NCBI RefSeq assembly: GCF_030272615.1
Contig: NC_081407.1
Location: 267,229,574 to 267,293,573, forward strand
Source of the DNA: Cryptomeria japonica
Taxonomy: Eukaryota > Streptophyta > Pinopsida > Cupressales > Cupressaceae
Direction: 5' to 3'
DNA length: 64,000 nt
Translations under genes and position numbers: made by a program
The notes under the pieces: generated by a model
What the model was told of the DNA's origin: nothing
The model's database searches: none
What the model saw: the letters and a program-made list of their open reading frames with translations, nothing else
In this document: piece after piece, positions 12,501 to 24,758 of the stretch
Numbering within the stretch: position 1 is the first letter of the stretch
Layout of the letters: each line of letters opens with the position of its first letter

Positions 12501-13112
12501 TTTTCGATTCGTATTTTAATAGTTAATCATATTTTAATTATTATTTTTATCATATATGTAATTATAAACGTGAATTAGATCAATTATACAATGACAAATT
12601 TAAATCGTGCATTTTTAAAATCTAAAGTTTAAATGTATTCATTGCCAACCACTTCATTAGTCGTTTTGAATGTATTCATTGTCAACTATTTCATTAGTTG
12701 TTTTGAGTCGACTTAGCATACAATTGTATCTATATTTGTACTTGAATCTTGTTTTATTTAATGACATTCATTCACTCATATGTGAAAATGAGTCGGAATT
12801 TAAGAAAAGAATGTAGATCGAAGAGTTTGAAAGGAGAGCCTTATTTTCCATTATTTGCATGTGACATTATTCCACTACTTGTTTGTTTATTATCCTTGAT
12901 CATTGTTGCTCACATTCATAAAGCAGATACATCCAAGTGTCTAACCTAGGAGAACATGAACCTTGTGTTAAGATTAGAGGTGTTTTTCAGGTTACATATC
13001 CTAATGTCTAATGTAGTTCTTAATTGTTCATAGATAGATAAATATTTTATTTTTCTCCAATAACCATTAAGTGGAAAAAATGAGACCCACGTGTAAAAGT
13101 AAGGGTATCATA
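9581..13112. other. Intergenic DNA upstream of the receptor gene, no gene seen
   Basis: This stretch of about 3.5 kb has only short ORFs (under 75 codons) without recognisable domains. The portion nearest 9581 presumably contains upstream regulatory DNA of the receptor gene. No repeat ends or RNA genes were recognised. Confidence 0.6.
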
Positions 13113-13147
13113 GGGTAAGTTCACAAAGATGGTGAACAAAAAGGGGG
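13113..13147. repeat. Left terminal inverted repeat, TIR element copy 1
   Basis: GGGTAAGTTCACAAAGATGG followed by TGAACAAAAAGGGGG. It pairs with 19446-19480 and with both ends of copy 2 (35534, 37293). Confidence 0.75.
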
Positions 13148-13260
13148 TTTAAGTGGACACCCTTTTTTTAAAATCAAAACTTGGAGGAGCAATTTGAGAC
13201 TCGTCCACTCAAAATTTGAAGATACCCCCCCAAAAAAGATTGTAGTACTTTGAATATAGT

Positions 13261-14528
13261 TGTAAAGCGGAAAAATCGAACCCTAGACGTTTCTCCCCTC
13301 CCCAACTCCAAGGAGAGAGAAGGGAGAGTCACTAGGGTTGATGGTTTTCACTTAGGAGGGACTTTACATTCAAAAGAGGGGTTGAAACCCACAAGATCCA
13401 ATCCCACGCAATGCAAGATTGGATTCTATATGAGTTTCAAGGGTTGTGATAGCAAGGATACCCTCTTTTGTAAAGAATGTAGATAGAAAGATTGAACTAG
13501 GAATGCATGTAGAAGCAAGAAAGATTTACTTATAAATAGAGATAGGGATATGATATGAAGCTGCGGACCTGGAATTTGCAGTAAAATGTCGAGACGGTGC
13601 TGTCCTGCAAATTTGAGCAAAAATTGACGGGATGATGGCGCCCGACATGCACACAGTCCTCCGAAAAATCCGCGAAACGAAGGGGGATCTGTTCGTCTCT
13701 GCACAAGGATTCCAGATCTTCAATTTCAGCCGGGTACCTGCAACCTACACACAGAAAAGCGAAGACGATTGGGGGGTTAGGGATTAGGGGTTTGCCCTTA
13801 GGTCAAACCCCGGTTTTGGAATTAACCAAGAAATGAGAAATGCTGTAAATGTAAATGACTGTAATGTAAAACAAGTACTAATACCTTGTTGTAAGGATGT
13901 TTGTATCCTTATATGCGAAGGTATAGATGTTGTTGTATGTTGTATGTTGTATGTTGTAGTATGTGATCTCCTCTTAAATGGTTGAATCCTTGTCTTGAAT
14001 GCAACACCTAGCCTTGAATGGAGACTTAGAATGATCAATTGCTTGAAGGAATGCTTGAATGCTTGAATGTTTGAATATCGTTTCCACGTCTTGTACACAT
14101 ATGTCCTTCCTCCCTAAAATGGGAGAGGAAATGTAGTTTATATACTTGCCAATTAGGGTTGATAGACTGATTTTCCCGACCTTAGGTCGACCAGGAAATG
14201 TTATTTTCCAATTTGCAAACAAAAAGGCCCGAAGTCCCATAGGAGACCGGGCCCAAAATAGGGCTAGGGACCAGGGCGCTGGGCGCCATGGTCCTGGGGG
14301 ACCAGGGTGCTGGGCGCCCTAGTCCTAAAGGACCAGGGCGCTAGGCGCTCTGGTCCCACCTCCCGGGACAGCAGGGTGCAAGGAGGGATCAAGCAGGGTG
14401 CTGGAAAAATGCAGTTTTTGATGTCATGAACAAGTTTCGGGGTCTCCATTCAGGTTCCGTGTTGCATCGCCATCGTGAAAACCCAAATGCAGTCGAAATT
14501 GCAAGTGTCGCAATTTTAGGACGCTACA
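13261..14528 (-). mobile_element. Solo LTR (1268 bp) of the 46534-54330 element family
   Basis: It starts TGTAAAGCGG and ends GACGCTACA on the plus strand, matching both LTRs of the element at 46534-54330 along its whole length. ATAGT flanks it on both sides (13256-13260 and 14529-14533). No internal sequence remains, so it is what unequal recombination between two LTRs leaves behind. A TATA box lies on the minus strand at 14136-14145 (GTATATAAAC). It is longer than its 1223-bp relatives partly because a palindromic unit is triplicated at 14268-14356. It sits inside TIR element copy 1 and is therefore younger than that insertion. Confidence 0.92.
14268..14356. repeat. Three tandem GC-rich palindromic units in the solo LTR
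   Basis: Three 27-bp near-palindromes of the form GGACCAGGGCGC...GCGCYCTGGTCC lie at 14268-14294, 14299-14325 and 14330-14356, spaced exactly 31 bp. The related complete element has only one such unit in each LTR (47558-47584 and 54132-54158). The array lies about 120 bp upstream of the LTR's TATA box, in U3. Confidence 0.85.
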
Positions 14529-14540
14529 ATAGTTTTCAAA

Positions 14541-14880
14541 CTACTAAGGGTTTTTAAAATTGGATAAGATTATGTCAAATCTCACGCGCACACAAAAGTG
14601 TCCTTGTTTTTTTCAACAAAACATAATATAGTGTCTGACGTGGGCATCAAAAATGTTATAGTTGCATTTAGTATTTTAAAAAACTCTTTGATGGAAAGTT
14701 AAGAGAGAGCACTAGAAGTTGTGTATTTTTTTGTAAATTTTTGTTGAGTTTTTTTTTAATGATTTTTCAAAGTGGACGCATCTTGAAAATTAGGCCCCTG
14801 TTTGTGCGCATCACATAACTTGCACAAAAATAATAAAAAAATTAAATTTTTTTAAAGTGTAAAGAATGAAGTCTATAACA
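14541..14880. other. Internal segment shared by the two TIR element copies
   Basis: Phrases such as AGAAGTTGTGTATTTTTTTG, GCATCTTGAAAAT and CATAACTTGCA occur here and, on the opposite strand, at about 36820-37180 within copy 2. They are in the same order relative to the TIR ends. This shows the two copies belong to one family in opposite orientation. Confidence 0.7.
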
Positions 14881-15501
14881 ATATATATAACTTATTTCAA
14901 TTTTGGACAAGTAGTTTAAACGTTATTAAAAAAATGGTACATGTTTGTCTTTGAGAACTCTAGAGACATTTGTAAAAGAAATTCAAGATTAATATGTTAA
15001 TGTTGTTATATTTAAGTATAAGTTATATTTTCTCTTTGTCTTTTATCTTTCTTATAATTTAAGTTATATTTTATGTATATATTGTCAGGATGTTTGAGAG
15101 TGTTTCAGATCTCTAGGAGTCATAATGTAGATTTTAGATTTTAGCAGATCTTATAATTTTTCAGAGTTAGTCAAATTACAGTAATTAGTAGGCTTCTATC
15201 ATCATTTTCTTTCTATCTCTCTATCTTAGGCTCTTTGTTTCCCCTAAGCTCTAGACTTATCTATTTTCCTTTCTCTCTTCTTCTCCTCCTTCTCTGTCTC
15301 TCTCTCTATCTCACTCTCTCCTCTCTCCCCAATCTCTAGATCTTATAATTTCTCACACCTAGTCAAATTTCAATCATCACTAAGATACTATTATCATTCT
15401 TTCTATATTTCTATTTCATTCTCTTTGTCTCCCTCGATCTCTAAACCTATCTTCCTATCACTCTCCCTCTCTCTCTCCTCCCATCTTTCTCTATCACTCC
15501 C

Positions 15502-16001
15502 NNNNNNNNNNNNNNNNNNNNNNNNNNNNNNNNNNNNNNNNNNNNNNNNNNNNNNNNNNNNNNNNNNNNNNNNNNNNNNNNNNNNNNNNNNNNNNNNNNN
15601 NNNNNNNNNNNNNNNNNNNNNNNNNNNNNNNNNNNNNNNNNNNNNNNNNNNNNNNNNNNNNNNNNNNNNNNNNNNNNNNNNNNNNNNNNNNNNNNNNNNN
15701 NNNNNNNNNNNNNNNNNNNNNNNNNNNNNNNNNNNNNNNNNNNNNNNNNNNNNNNNNNNNNNNNNNNNNNNNNNNNNNNNNNNNNNNNNNNNNNNNNNNN
15801 NNNNNNNNNNNNNNNNNNNNNNNNNNNNNNNNNNNNNNNNNNNNNNNNNNNNNNNNNNNNNNNNNNNNNNNNNNNNNNNNNNNNNNNNNNNNNNNNNNNN
15901 NNNNNNNNNNNNNNNNNNNNNNNNNNNNNNNNNNNNNNNNNNNNNNNNNNNNNNNNNNNNNNNNNNNNNNNNNNNNNNNNNNNNNNNNNNNNNNNNNNNN
16001 N
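15502..16001. other. Assembly gap (500 N)
   Basis: Exactly 500 unknown bases sit within the CT-rich left arm of the foldback. The round number suggests a placeholder of unknown true length. Confidence 0.98.
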
Positions 16002-16201
16002 CACGTATCTTCCCTCCTACTCTCTTTGTATCTCCCCTCTCCCTTTATGCATTCATCTCATTTCTCTTTATCCATCTATCTTCCCTCCTATTCTCTTTGT
16101 ATCTCCCCTCTCCCTCTCTCTACCTACATCTCTTCCATCCCTCTCTACTTTTATCTCCCTTACTTTCTACCTCCTTCCCTCCATACTAATATTTATCTCA
16201 C

Positions 16202-16232
<31 letters not shown>

Positions 16233-17344
16233 TCATTCTCTCTATCTTGATATCTCTTTCTCTTCCTCAACTCCTCTCTCTCTCTCTCTCTCTCTCTCTC
16301 CCAAGCTCTCTCTCTCTCTCCCAAGCTCTCTCTCAACCTTAGTCTTTCTCTCAACCTCCGTTTCTCAACCTCTCCCTTTCTCAATCTCCCTTTATCTCTC
16401 TCCCTCTTTCTCTCTCTATCTCCCTCTCTCTCTTCCTATTTCTCATTCTCTTTCTCTCCTCAGCCCCTCTCCCTCTCTTTCTCAACCCCCCTCTCTCTCT
16501 CTCTTCAAATTATTTCTCTCAACATCCTTTATTAACCTCTCCCTTTCTCAACCTCCCTCTTTCTCTCCTCAACCTCTCTCTCTCTCCCCTCCCTATCCCT
16601 TTCTCATGAGATCTATCTCTCTCAACCTCCCTTTCATAAACTCTCTTTCTCTCCTCAACCCCTCTCTCTAGTTGTCTCTCTATCTCTCTCACACACACTC
16701 TATCTCCCCCCTCTCTCCTAATCTCTCTCTTTCAACCTATATCTCACTCAACCTCTGTCTCCCCCTCCATCTCTGTCTCTGTCTCTGTCTCTGTCTGTCT
16801 GTTTGTCTCTCTCTCTCAACCCTTCTATCTCTCAATCCTTCTATGTCTCAATCATAATCTTTCTCTCAACATCCATTTCTCAACCTCTCCCTTTCTCAAC
16901 CTCCCTCTTTCTCTCCTCAATCCCTCTCTCTCCCCTCTCCCCATCCCTTTCTCCTAAGCTCTCTCTCTCTCTCTCTCTCTCAAACTCCCTTTCTAAACCT
17001 CTCCATTTCTCTCCTCAACCCCTCTCTCTCTATTTGTCTCTATGTCTCTCACTCTATCTCCCCCCTCTCTCTCTTCATCCTACATCTCTTTTTGTCCCTC
17101 TCTCTACCTCCTTCCATTCATTCTACTATTTATCCCATATCTCTCTCTCTCTATCACTCCATCCCTTTCTCTACCTCCTCCTTCCCTCTTTGTACTCTCT
17201 CTAACTACTTGTCTCTATCTTCCCTCACTCTCTTTGAATGAGAGAGGGGTTGAGAGAGAGAAGAGAGGGGGAGGGTTGTGGAGAGAAAGATAGAGAAACA
17301 TGGAGAGAGAAGAGGGAGAGGTTGAGAGAGAGAGAGAGAGGGAT

Positions 17345-17437
<93 letters not shown>

Positions 17438-17602
17438 AAATATAGAGGGAGAGAGAGATTGAGTGTGTGTGAGAGGAGAGAGAGTTTTGAGAGAGAGTGA
17501 TAAGGAGAGAGGGGTTGTGAGACAAAAAGAGAGGAGGGGGATATAGAGTGAGAGAGAGTGGTGTGTCAAAGATAGAGACATAGATAGAGAGGGGGTTTAA
17601 GG

Positions 17603-17730
<128 letters not shown>

Positions 17731-19130
17731 ATAAAGAGAACAGGAGGGAAGATATTTTGGTAGAGAGAAAGGAGATAAATACATAAAGGGAGAGGGGAGA
17801 TAGAGAGTATAGATAGATGGATAAGTAGAGAGGTGGAGGGAAGGAGGGAGGGATGCATGAATAGAGAGAGGGTGAGATAGAGATTTATTTAGAGAAATAA
17901 AGGAGGGTAGGAAAGAAGGGAGATGTATGTATAAAAAGAAGGAAAGTGGAGATAAATAAGAAGGGAAGAGAGAGGAGGGAAGGAGATGTATATAGAAAAA
18001 TAAAGGGACTAAAAGAGAGGTATGTAGAGAGATAATGGTGAGAGGTAAAAATATATGTCTAGATCTTGGGGTGGAGAGGAGAGTGAGATAGAGAGAGGTA
18101 GAGAGAGTGGAGAGAGGGAGAGTGATAGTGAGAGATAAGTATAAATCTTGGGAGAGACCAATAGAGTGAGATAAAGAGAAATAGAGAGGGAAGGAGAGAG
18201 GGAGGGAGTGAGAGAAAGGGATATATATGTCGACAAATAGAGGTAGGGAGAGAGGGATGTAGAGGTATGTAGAGAGAGGGAGAGGGGAGATACAGGTTAG
18301 TACAGAGGGAAAATTGAGAGTGAGATAAGTAGAGAGGAAGCATAGGAGGGTGAGACAATAAGAGAGAGAGAGAAGTAAATGAAGGGAGTGAGGGGAGGTA
18401 TGTAGGAAGAGAGAGAGAGAGAGGAGATAGAGACAAATAGAGGAAAAATGAGAGATAGGTGGGGAGGGGGAGAGAGAGGTGAGATAGAGATGAGAGAATG
18501 TGCATGCGGTAGGTAGATAAGAGAGAGGAGATACAAAGTACAATGGTGAGAGACATAGGTTTAGAGATTGGGGAGAGAGGAGAGAACAATATATAAAGAT
18601 GGTGAGAGAGAGAGGGAGAGTGATAGGAAGAGAGATAGGTTTAGAGATTGAGGGAGACAAAGAGAGTGAAATAGAGATATAGAAAGAATGATAATAGTAG
18701 CTCAATGATTACTAAAATTTGACTAGGTGTGAGAAATTATAAGATCTAGAGCTTGGGGAGAGAGGAGAGAGTGAGATGGAGAGAGGTAGAGAGGGAGGAG
18801 AAGGAGATAAATAAGAAAATAGATAAGTCTAGAGCTTAGGGGAAACAAATAGCATGAGATAGAGAGGTAGCAAGAGAACGATGATAGAAGCCTACTGATT
18901 ACTAAAATTTGACTGTGTCTAAAAAATTATAGATCTCCTAAAATCTAAAATGTACATTCTAACTCCTAGAGATCTGAAACCAATCTCAAACATCCTAACA
19001 ATATATACAAAAAATATAACTTAAAGTTTTAAATGTTATATTTTATGTATATATCTTGATGAAAAAACTAAGGGAATGCTAAAGGAAGTGTCATCTAAGT
19101 CCATTTTCCTTATCTAACTTAATGTAAGCA

Positions 19131-19417
19131 TAACGTGTACGTGTTTTTCTTTCTAAACATAACCCATAAGTATTTTTATTGAGAAAAATATAAGTCCCCT
19201 TACCTAACTTAATCTAAGCATAACACGTACGTGTTTTTTTTGCTAAACATAACCTGTACGCATTTTTATTGAGAACAAAACCCCATACGCGTTATTTAAA
19301 AATTAAAACTCCGTACGCGTTTTTAGTTTAAATAACCCATACATGTTTTGGCTCAGATTTTTCGAGCCTTAACACGTACACAGTTTTTTAATTTATTAGA
19401 AAACACACACGCGTTTC
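19131..19417. repeat. Subterminal palindrome array, TIR element copy 1
   Basis: About nine related short palindromic units begin near 19131, 19160, 19221, 19250, 19280, 19308, 19331, 19370 and 19403. Examples are TAACACGTACGTGTT, AACCTGTACGCATT, CTCCGTACGCGTT and AACCCATACATGTT. The first two units are repeated as a pair 90 bp later. All lie within 350 bp of the right TIR, where transposase-binding motifs cluster in several DNA transposon families. Confidence 0.65.
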
Positions 19418-19445
19418 GTTTGTTTTAGGCATTTTTTATTGGTGT

Positions 19446-19480
19446 CCTTTTTTTTGTTCACCATCTTGGTGCACCTACCC
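19446..19480. repeat. Right terminal inverted repeat, TIR element copy 1
   Basis: On the plus strand it ends TTGTTCACCATCTTGGTGCA then CCTACCC, the inverse of the left end. CATA follows immediately and matches the four bases before 13113. Confidence 0.75.
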
Positions 19481-19484
19481 CATA

Positions 19485-20092
19485 ATTATTTAATTATTTC
19501 TTAAACACTTAGAAATATTATTGCTTAGAAAATAGTATGGTGAGCATTGGTAGAATAGTTGAGGTTTGATGGAACCAATGCCAAGCTTCAAGGTGGATGA
19601 TCTTGGAGTTAGTTGACCAGTTGTTGACATGATGCATTGACTTGGATCCCTTGTTTGGCAATATGGAACTACCCTCTATCATGGTGGTTTAGTTCCTTGA
19701 TTTTGTGGTTATGTAGCAAAAGAGTGCTTATGTTTGGTGCTTTCTTTAATCTATCTAGTCACATGAGAAAACACTAGTTGTGTTAACTATCATGTGGAGT
19801 TCTTACATTAATTCATGGTTTCAATAATTAGTTATGAAAATTTGGGTTCTGGAGTTGGTCTTTTGTTGACCTAAAACTCTTGGATAATCCAATTCCTTTG
19901 TACACGTGTACTTACTCATGGTTGTATAATTAGTCTTTTGGTGACCTATCTCACAACTTTCATTCTTCCTTCTTTAATAACTACATATGTATTGTTTAAT
20001 TCAGAATAACTTCATTGAATACAAATGCACTTGTCTATGGCTTAATTAGAATATATAGTAGTTAAAATACTTCAATATAGACTAGTGATAAT
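19485..20092. other. Intergenic DNA, no gene seen
   Basis: Unique-looking AT-rich sequence between the TIR element and the next solo LTR. No ORF or repeat end could be supported. Confidence 0.6.
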
Positions 20093-20975
20093 TGTAGGTG
20101 CTAAATTTAAACCTATTTGTAAACCCTAAACGATCCAACCGCTAACCCTAGATCTACAAATTAATTCATTAAACAATCAATAGAGATCTACCATGTATGC
20201 AAATAAAACATAAAATATAAATATACCTTCATATTCATGGTAGTCTCATCAATCCTATTCTCCATGATCTTGTATTTGCTCTTAGATTTGTATGCACTTG
20301 CACAAGAGCTCAAAGAAGAATGAATTGTGGTTGTGATGATGTAAGGCTATGCTTGTGATGATGTATGCTCTAGGATAATTTTGGTAGAGTATAGGTATGC
20401 TCAAGCTATGTGTGTTATAAATGAGAGGAAGAAGACTCTTTTATATAAATCTCAAAGAAAATCAGGGGCTCGAATTAAGAGGTTAAATTATGAATGGTCA
20501 AGATCACACAGATGAAAAAGAATCAATAGGATTGAAGGTTAGGTAAAGATGAAGTGATGAGAATGAGTGGTAGGTATGAGTGAATAAGATTAAGAGGTTG
20601 ATTTGAAATGGAGGGATATGATTAAGTGGTGGGTTGACTTTAGATGTGGACATTGGAGAAAGGACAAAGTGAAGGAAGATGAATATAACACTTGTTACAT
20701 GCCTACAAATTTAGATTATGATCCAGGCAAACAAGTTGGAGGGCTAGGATTAAAAAGAAAAAGAAATGGATTAATTAAACAAATAAAAATATTTATTTAA
20801 TTAAGAAAGGAGGTGGGATTAAATAAACAATAAATATTTATTTAATTTAGAAAAAAAGGTTAATGTATTAATTAAACAATTAAAAATATTTATTTAATTA
20901 GTAGAAGAAACGTTGGAAAAATAATTAAATATATATTTTTTAATTTATAAAAGAGGACAATTTTAGGTGTCTACA
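20093..20975 (-). mobile_element. Solo LTR (883 bp), second family
   Basis: On the plus strand it begins TGTAGGTGCTAAATTT and ends AGGTGTCTACA, flanked by ATAAT on both sides (20088-20092 and 20976-20980). Read on the minus strand it starts TGTAGACACCTAAAATTG. A TATA box (TTTATATAAAAG) lies at about 20436-20450 on that strand. Three AT-rich units carrying ATATTTATTTAATT recur roughly every 50 bp at about 20785-20910. No internal element sequence flanks it. The family is probably a Ty3-type LTR, judged only from style. Confidence 0.8.
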
Positions 20976-20980
20976 ATAAT

Positions 20981-22186
20981 AACATTGTTATTATTATTTC
21001 TTGCCAGTAAGGGACTAAGAGCATCTATGCCATATTGCTCGATAAAATTTGTGTGATCTCTATGATTTATAAGTCATAATATTCACTATTTTCTAATTGT
21101 AACATTTGCAAGAGAATAAAGGGGCCATTATAGTGCATCACTTATGACAATGGTTAAAAATAGCTTATTCAAATACGAGGGTAGTGAAAAAAACTATATA
21201 AAATTAAAAATATTTTGAAAATAAAAGGGGGAATATATTGAAGGAAAATGAATGGACATGGTGGTATCATAATTCAAGGAGAAGAAGAAACATGAAGGAG
21301 TAGCAAAGTACAAATTCTTTTCTAGGTATGTGCATATATGGTTTAATCTCTTTGCATTCATTTCAAACTACAATTATTTATTGAAACAAACCTATGTAGG
21401 AATCAAACTAATTGTATTGTTATTTCATTTTGACTTTTTTACCAAGTTGATCTAGTGTAAAACATATGGTATACAATTTAAAATTCTTGGTTATGTTATC
21501 TTAATGGCATAACTGAAGTGTCTAATCGATAGTTTCATATTTTTGCATGCATTCTTTCAGATGTTGTCTTATACAGTTTCGATGGATGTCCATACCCTAT
21601 TTCAAAGCTCCCATTTTGGCACATGTAGGGAGGATAATAGAAAAGGTTGTGGAATTTGGCTTTACAACTATGAATAGTAATTGTGTGGAAGTTTCTAAAG
21701 AATTTTCATAGTCCCCGAGGCCACATTTCTTTGAGCGAACTTGTCAAATAGTTTTCATACATTATCTACACTTCCACATTTTGTATACATGTCTAATAGG
21801 GCAATTACGGATACATTTAACAAAATTCTTCTATCCTTAATGCTTTAATGAATGTCCATATCCTATTCCAAAGCTCCCATGTTGGCATAGATTGGGAGTA
21901 CACTAGAAAACATATCTAATAAGATTGAAGACTTGTTTGTTGAGTATTATGAAATAGTGTGTCTACCTCTTGAAGGTATCCATGTGTTATGCCACCGACA
22001 TTATTAAACTATAGTTTGTTTTCATAGTTTTTAAGTGTTATCACATTCTATGAGCATACAAATGTTTTTTTTAACTATATCACTATTATTCTTCTAAAAT
22101 CCTTTATTTTGATTTACAGGTGTTCCTCTTTGAACAAAAAAACACTAAATTATTGTTAAGAAAGACTAGACCATAATTTTTCTAAT
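20981..22186. other. Intergenic DNA, no gene seen
   Basis: It contains a repeated phrase TGGATGTCCATACCCTATTT (near 21582) / GAATGTCCATATCCTATTCC (near 21851) with CAAAGCTCCCAT following each. This hints at a diverged duplication about 270 bp apart. No coding region was recognised. Confidence 0.5.
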
Positions 22187-22804
22187 TGTAGTGTCATGTG
22201 TTGTACCCCCTTAATTAGGGTTGTCCAATTTCATGCTTAGGTTAGCACCCACATTCATGTGTCCCAATGCATTTTTCATTTATAGGGATTATTTAGGCAT
22301 TTAATTATTAATTTAATTAAATCTAAAGTCCTCTCCCATCAATTCACACATCCTAAAATTGGGCACTTAACCCTAGTTGCACCCCTTTTTATTTCATCTT
22401 AATTTAATCCTAATAATGTCCTGATTTCAATCTTCAAGGTGTATATTTACGCATATCTACACATCTTGGATTGATCCACTGTGTTGGATTTAGCATTAGA
22501 ATCACAATATCTCGCATCTCTAGAAAATAAAAAAAATTGGTCAGACCAAGTAGTGTACTACTTGGTCTCGAAATTTTTCCTCGAATTTCAAGAGCTTAAT
22601 TTGGTGGTATTATAATATTCAATTCCCACTCGGCGTCAATTTTTATCAATTATAAGTCGGTCTTTTATCAAAATTAAAATTAGGGTTTCATATATAAAGC
22701 CTTTCTTTCCCTCATTTGAGGATCCTAATCAAGCAATTTGAAGGAAGATCCTTGTGAAGTGAAAGAGTACCTTTGTGTGAAGTTTAAAATTAGAAAATTC
22801 ATCC

Positions 22805-24299
22805 TGATAGTTCTGATACTTAATATAAGTACAAATCCAATAGCCAACAAGATGAGAGGGGGGGGGGTGAATCATACAAACTTAATCATCAATGAAAACA
22901 TCAGATTCAACCTCGGTAACATATATCAGTCATATAATAAAAAACTGTCAAACATGCAAACTCAAAAGCATATGAACAATATAAACCTCATAACACCAGA
23001 TTTAATGTGGAAACCCAAATAGGGAAAAACCACTATGGGATTTCGGACCCACTAAGAAATATACTCTTCTAGAGTATGCTCGGTTAAAAGCCAATCCTGT
23101 TAAAGATTACAAAACACATTGCTAGATGTGACCCGGTTAAGGGATTTCCCTCAGATCTGTTAGGATCTTCACTTTGTTAGAAGTGACCTTGTCAAAGGAT
23201 TTCAAAGACTCATTTAAAATGTCACCTTGTTAGAGGATTTACTTATAAGACTGTTAAGTCCACTCGGTTAAGAGATTTCCTGTTACTTTCACAAGCTAAC
23301 AGTAATACAATCTATCTGCAACTTTACATCTAAAATGCTAAAGCAGATTCTTATTTGTTCAACACAATCTAGACATAGAATTAATCTCGTCTATCTGTTG
23401 GGCATCAATACTTTGTTATTCCAACAGGTCTTCAAGCTTCTGTGCTCGGTGATCACTATCTAGCATCCCTGTGTATACACTTGCCCGCATCCACTGTTTA
23501 TCAACAGTTCCTTATTTATAAACAATCATCTAACCGCTTAATCTCCTTGATCACATTTCCCATGATCAATCATAGCCATCAGATCTTCAATCTTGTCCAG
23601 GTTCATTGTATCTTATGATCTGAAAAACGTTTTACCCTGCCTCAGAACTTGCACAATCATCTTGGAACTTGTGTTAGGGTAATGCGGTTTAATCTGAGCT
23701 ATAGATCTTCTTGCCGACTTTCCATTGCCTTAGATTTGTTAACAAACTTCTTCCATGGCTTGCTAATCATTGATCTGCTCCAGCTCATCAGCTTCTTTCA
23801 TTAAATATCACATGTAAACATTTAATGCATTCTGTTATAGCTCGGTTACAACTCGGTGAATACTAAACTTTACTCGGTAGACATTCTGTCTTCATTAACC
23901 GACTGCGATAACCTTAGGGTTTACCGACTAGGTTCCTTAGGGTTTACCGACTAGGTTCTTTGGCTGATAACATAGTGTAGTATTAACCTTTACATTTTAC
24001 AACATATGTATGATGTTGAAACAATCTAAAACATCAAGATCTCATCATTGTCTGACTCGGTAGAGTTGCCCATTGAATAACTTATCCCTTTATTCATCAT
24101 ATTCTTTCCTGTGTCTTTACCGACTTCTTTATAATCTTCATATCATATTTCTTAAGATATGGCAACATCATACTGAATTAGAAAATCAATTTCTTGACAT
24201 CAATGACAAAATAATAATATCAAGACTGTAAAACATCTTTAATCAGTTATGTCCATAATCATCAACAACCTTCTCAATATCCTTGTTATATTGCCAACA
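22805..24299 (-). repeat. Copia 3' LTR
   Basis: On the minus strand it starts TGTTGGCAATATAAC and ends AGAACTATCA. It contains an exact 23-bp tandem duplication (23912-23957) carrying TTAGGGTTTACCGAC, eight or more CTCGGT motifs and a TATA-like TATAAATAAGG on the minus strand near 23510-23520. Small ORFs here are not genes. Confidence 0.92.
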
Positions 24300-24312
24300 A
24301 TCTCCCCCTTTG
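24300..24312 (-). other. Copia polypurine tract
   Basis: On the minus strand CAAAGGGGGAGAT lies directly before the 3' LTR start TGTTGGC. This is the normal plus-strand priming site of reverse transcription. Confidence 0.85.
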
Positions 24313-24758
24313 GCATTGATGGCAAAACCAATTGATTTGACCGTTAAGAATTCGGATTGCTGTGATTCTGAAATGCTGAAATGCTCTCCCCCATACATCA
24401 GACTTCTCTTCTGGTTTTCTCTCAGTCTTCTCAGGTCTTCTCCTCCTTGGTAGTCTTCTCCTCCTTGGGTAGGTCTTCTCCCCCTGGTAGTCTTCTCCCC
24501 CTTTGACAACAATGCCAAAAAGAAAAGAACTAAAACATAAGTTGTTTCTGTAAGAAGTTATTTCCTGCTGATGTGTATCAACTGGGTCTCAGTCAGAGCA
24601 TTTGTCTACAATTCCTGTTCCCTGTATCATTTTCTATATTATCCCAATATTGTTCTAGTACACTTTCAGAAAAGCATTCTTAAAGTGTATCACTCCAGCA
24701 TCAGCTCCCTAAAAGATATTCAATAGATTCATCAAAGTGATGCTTTCACCGAACTCGG

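Noticed and set aside
15425-16189. Long ORFs across the N gap
   Set aside because: Most of the length is unknown bases; the rest is CT-rich repeat.
24243-24518. 91-codon ORF next to the Copia 3' LTR
   Set aside because: It lies across the purine tract and a short GGTCTTCTCC tandem repeat after the polyprotein stop. It is not a gene, though a repeat of about 20 bp is visible at 24430-24500.
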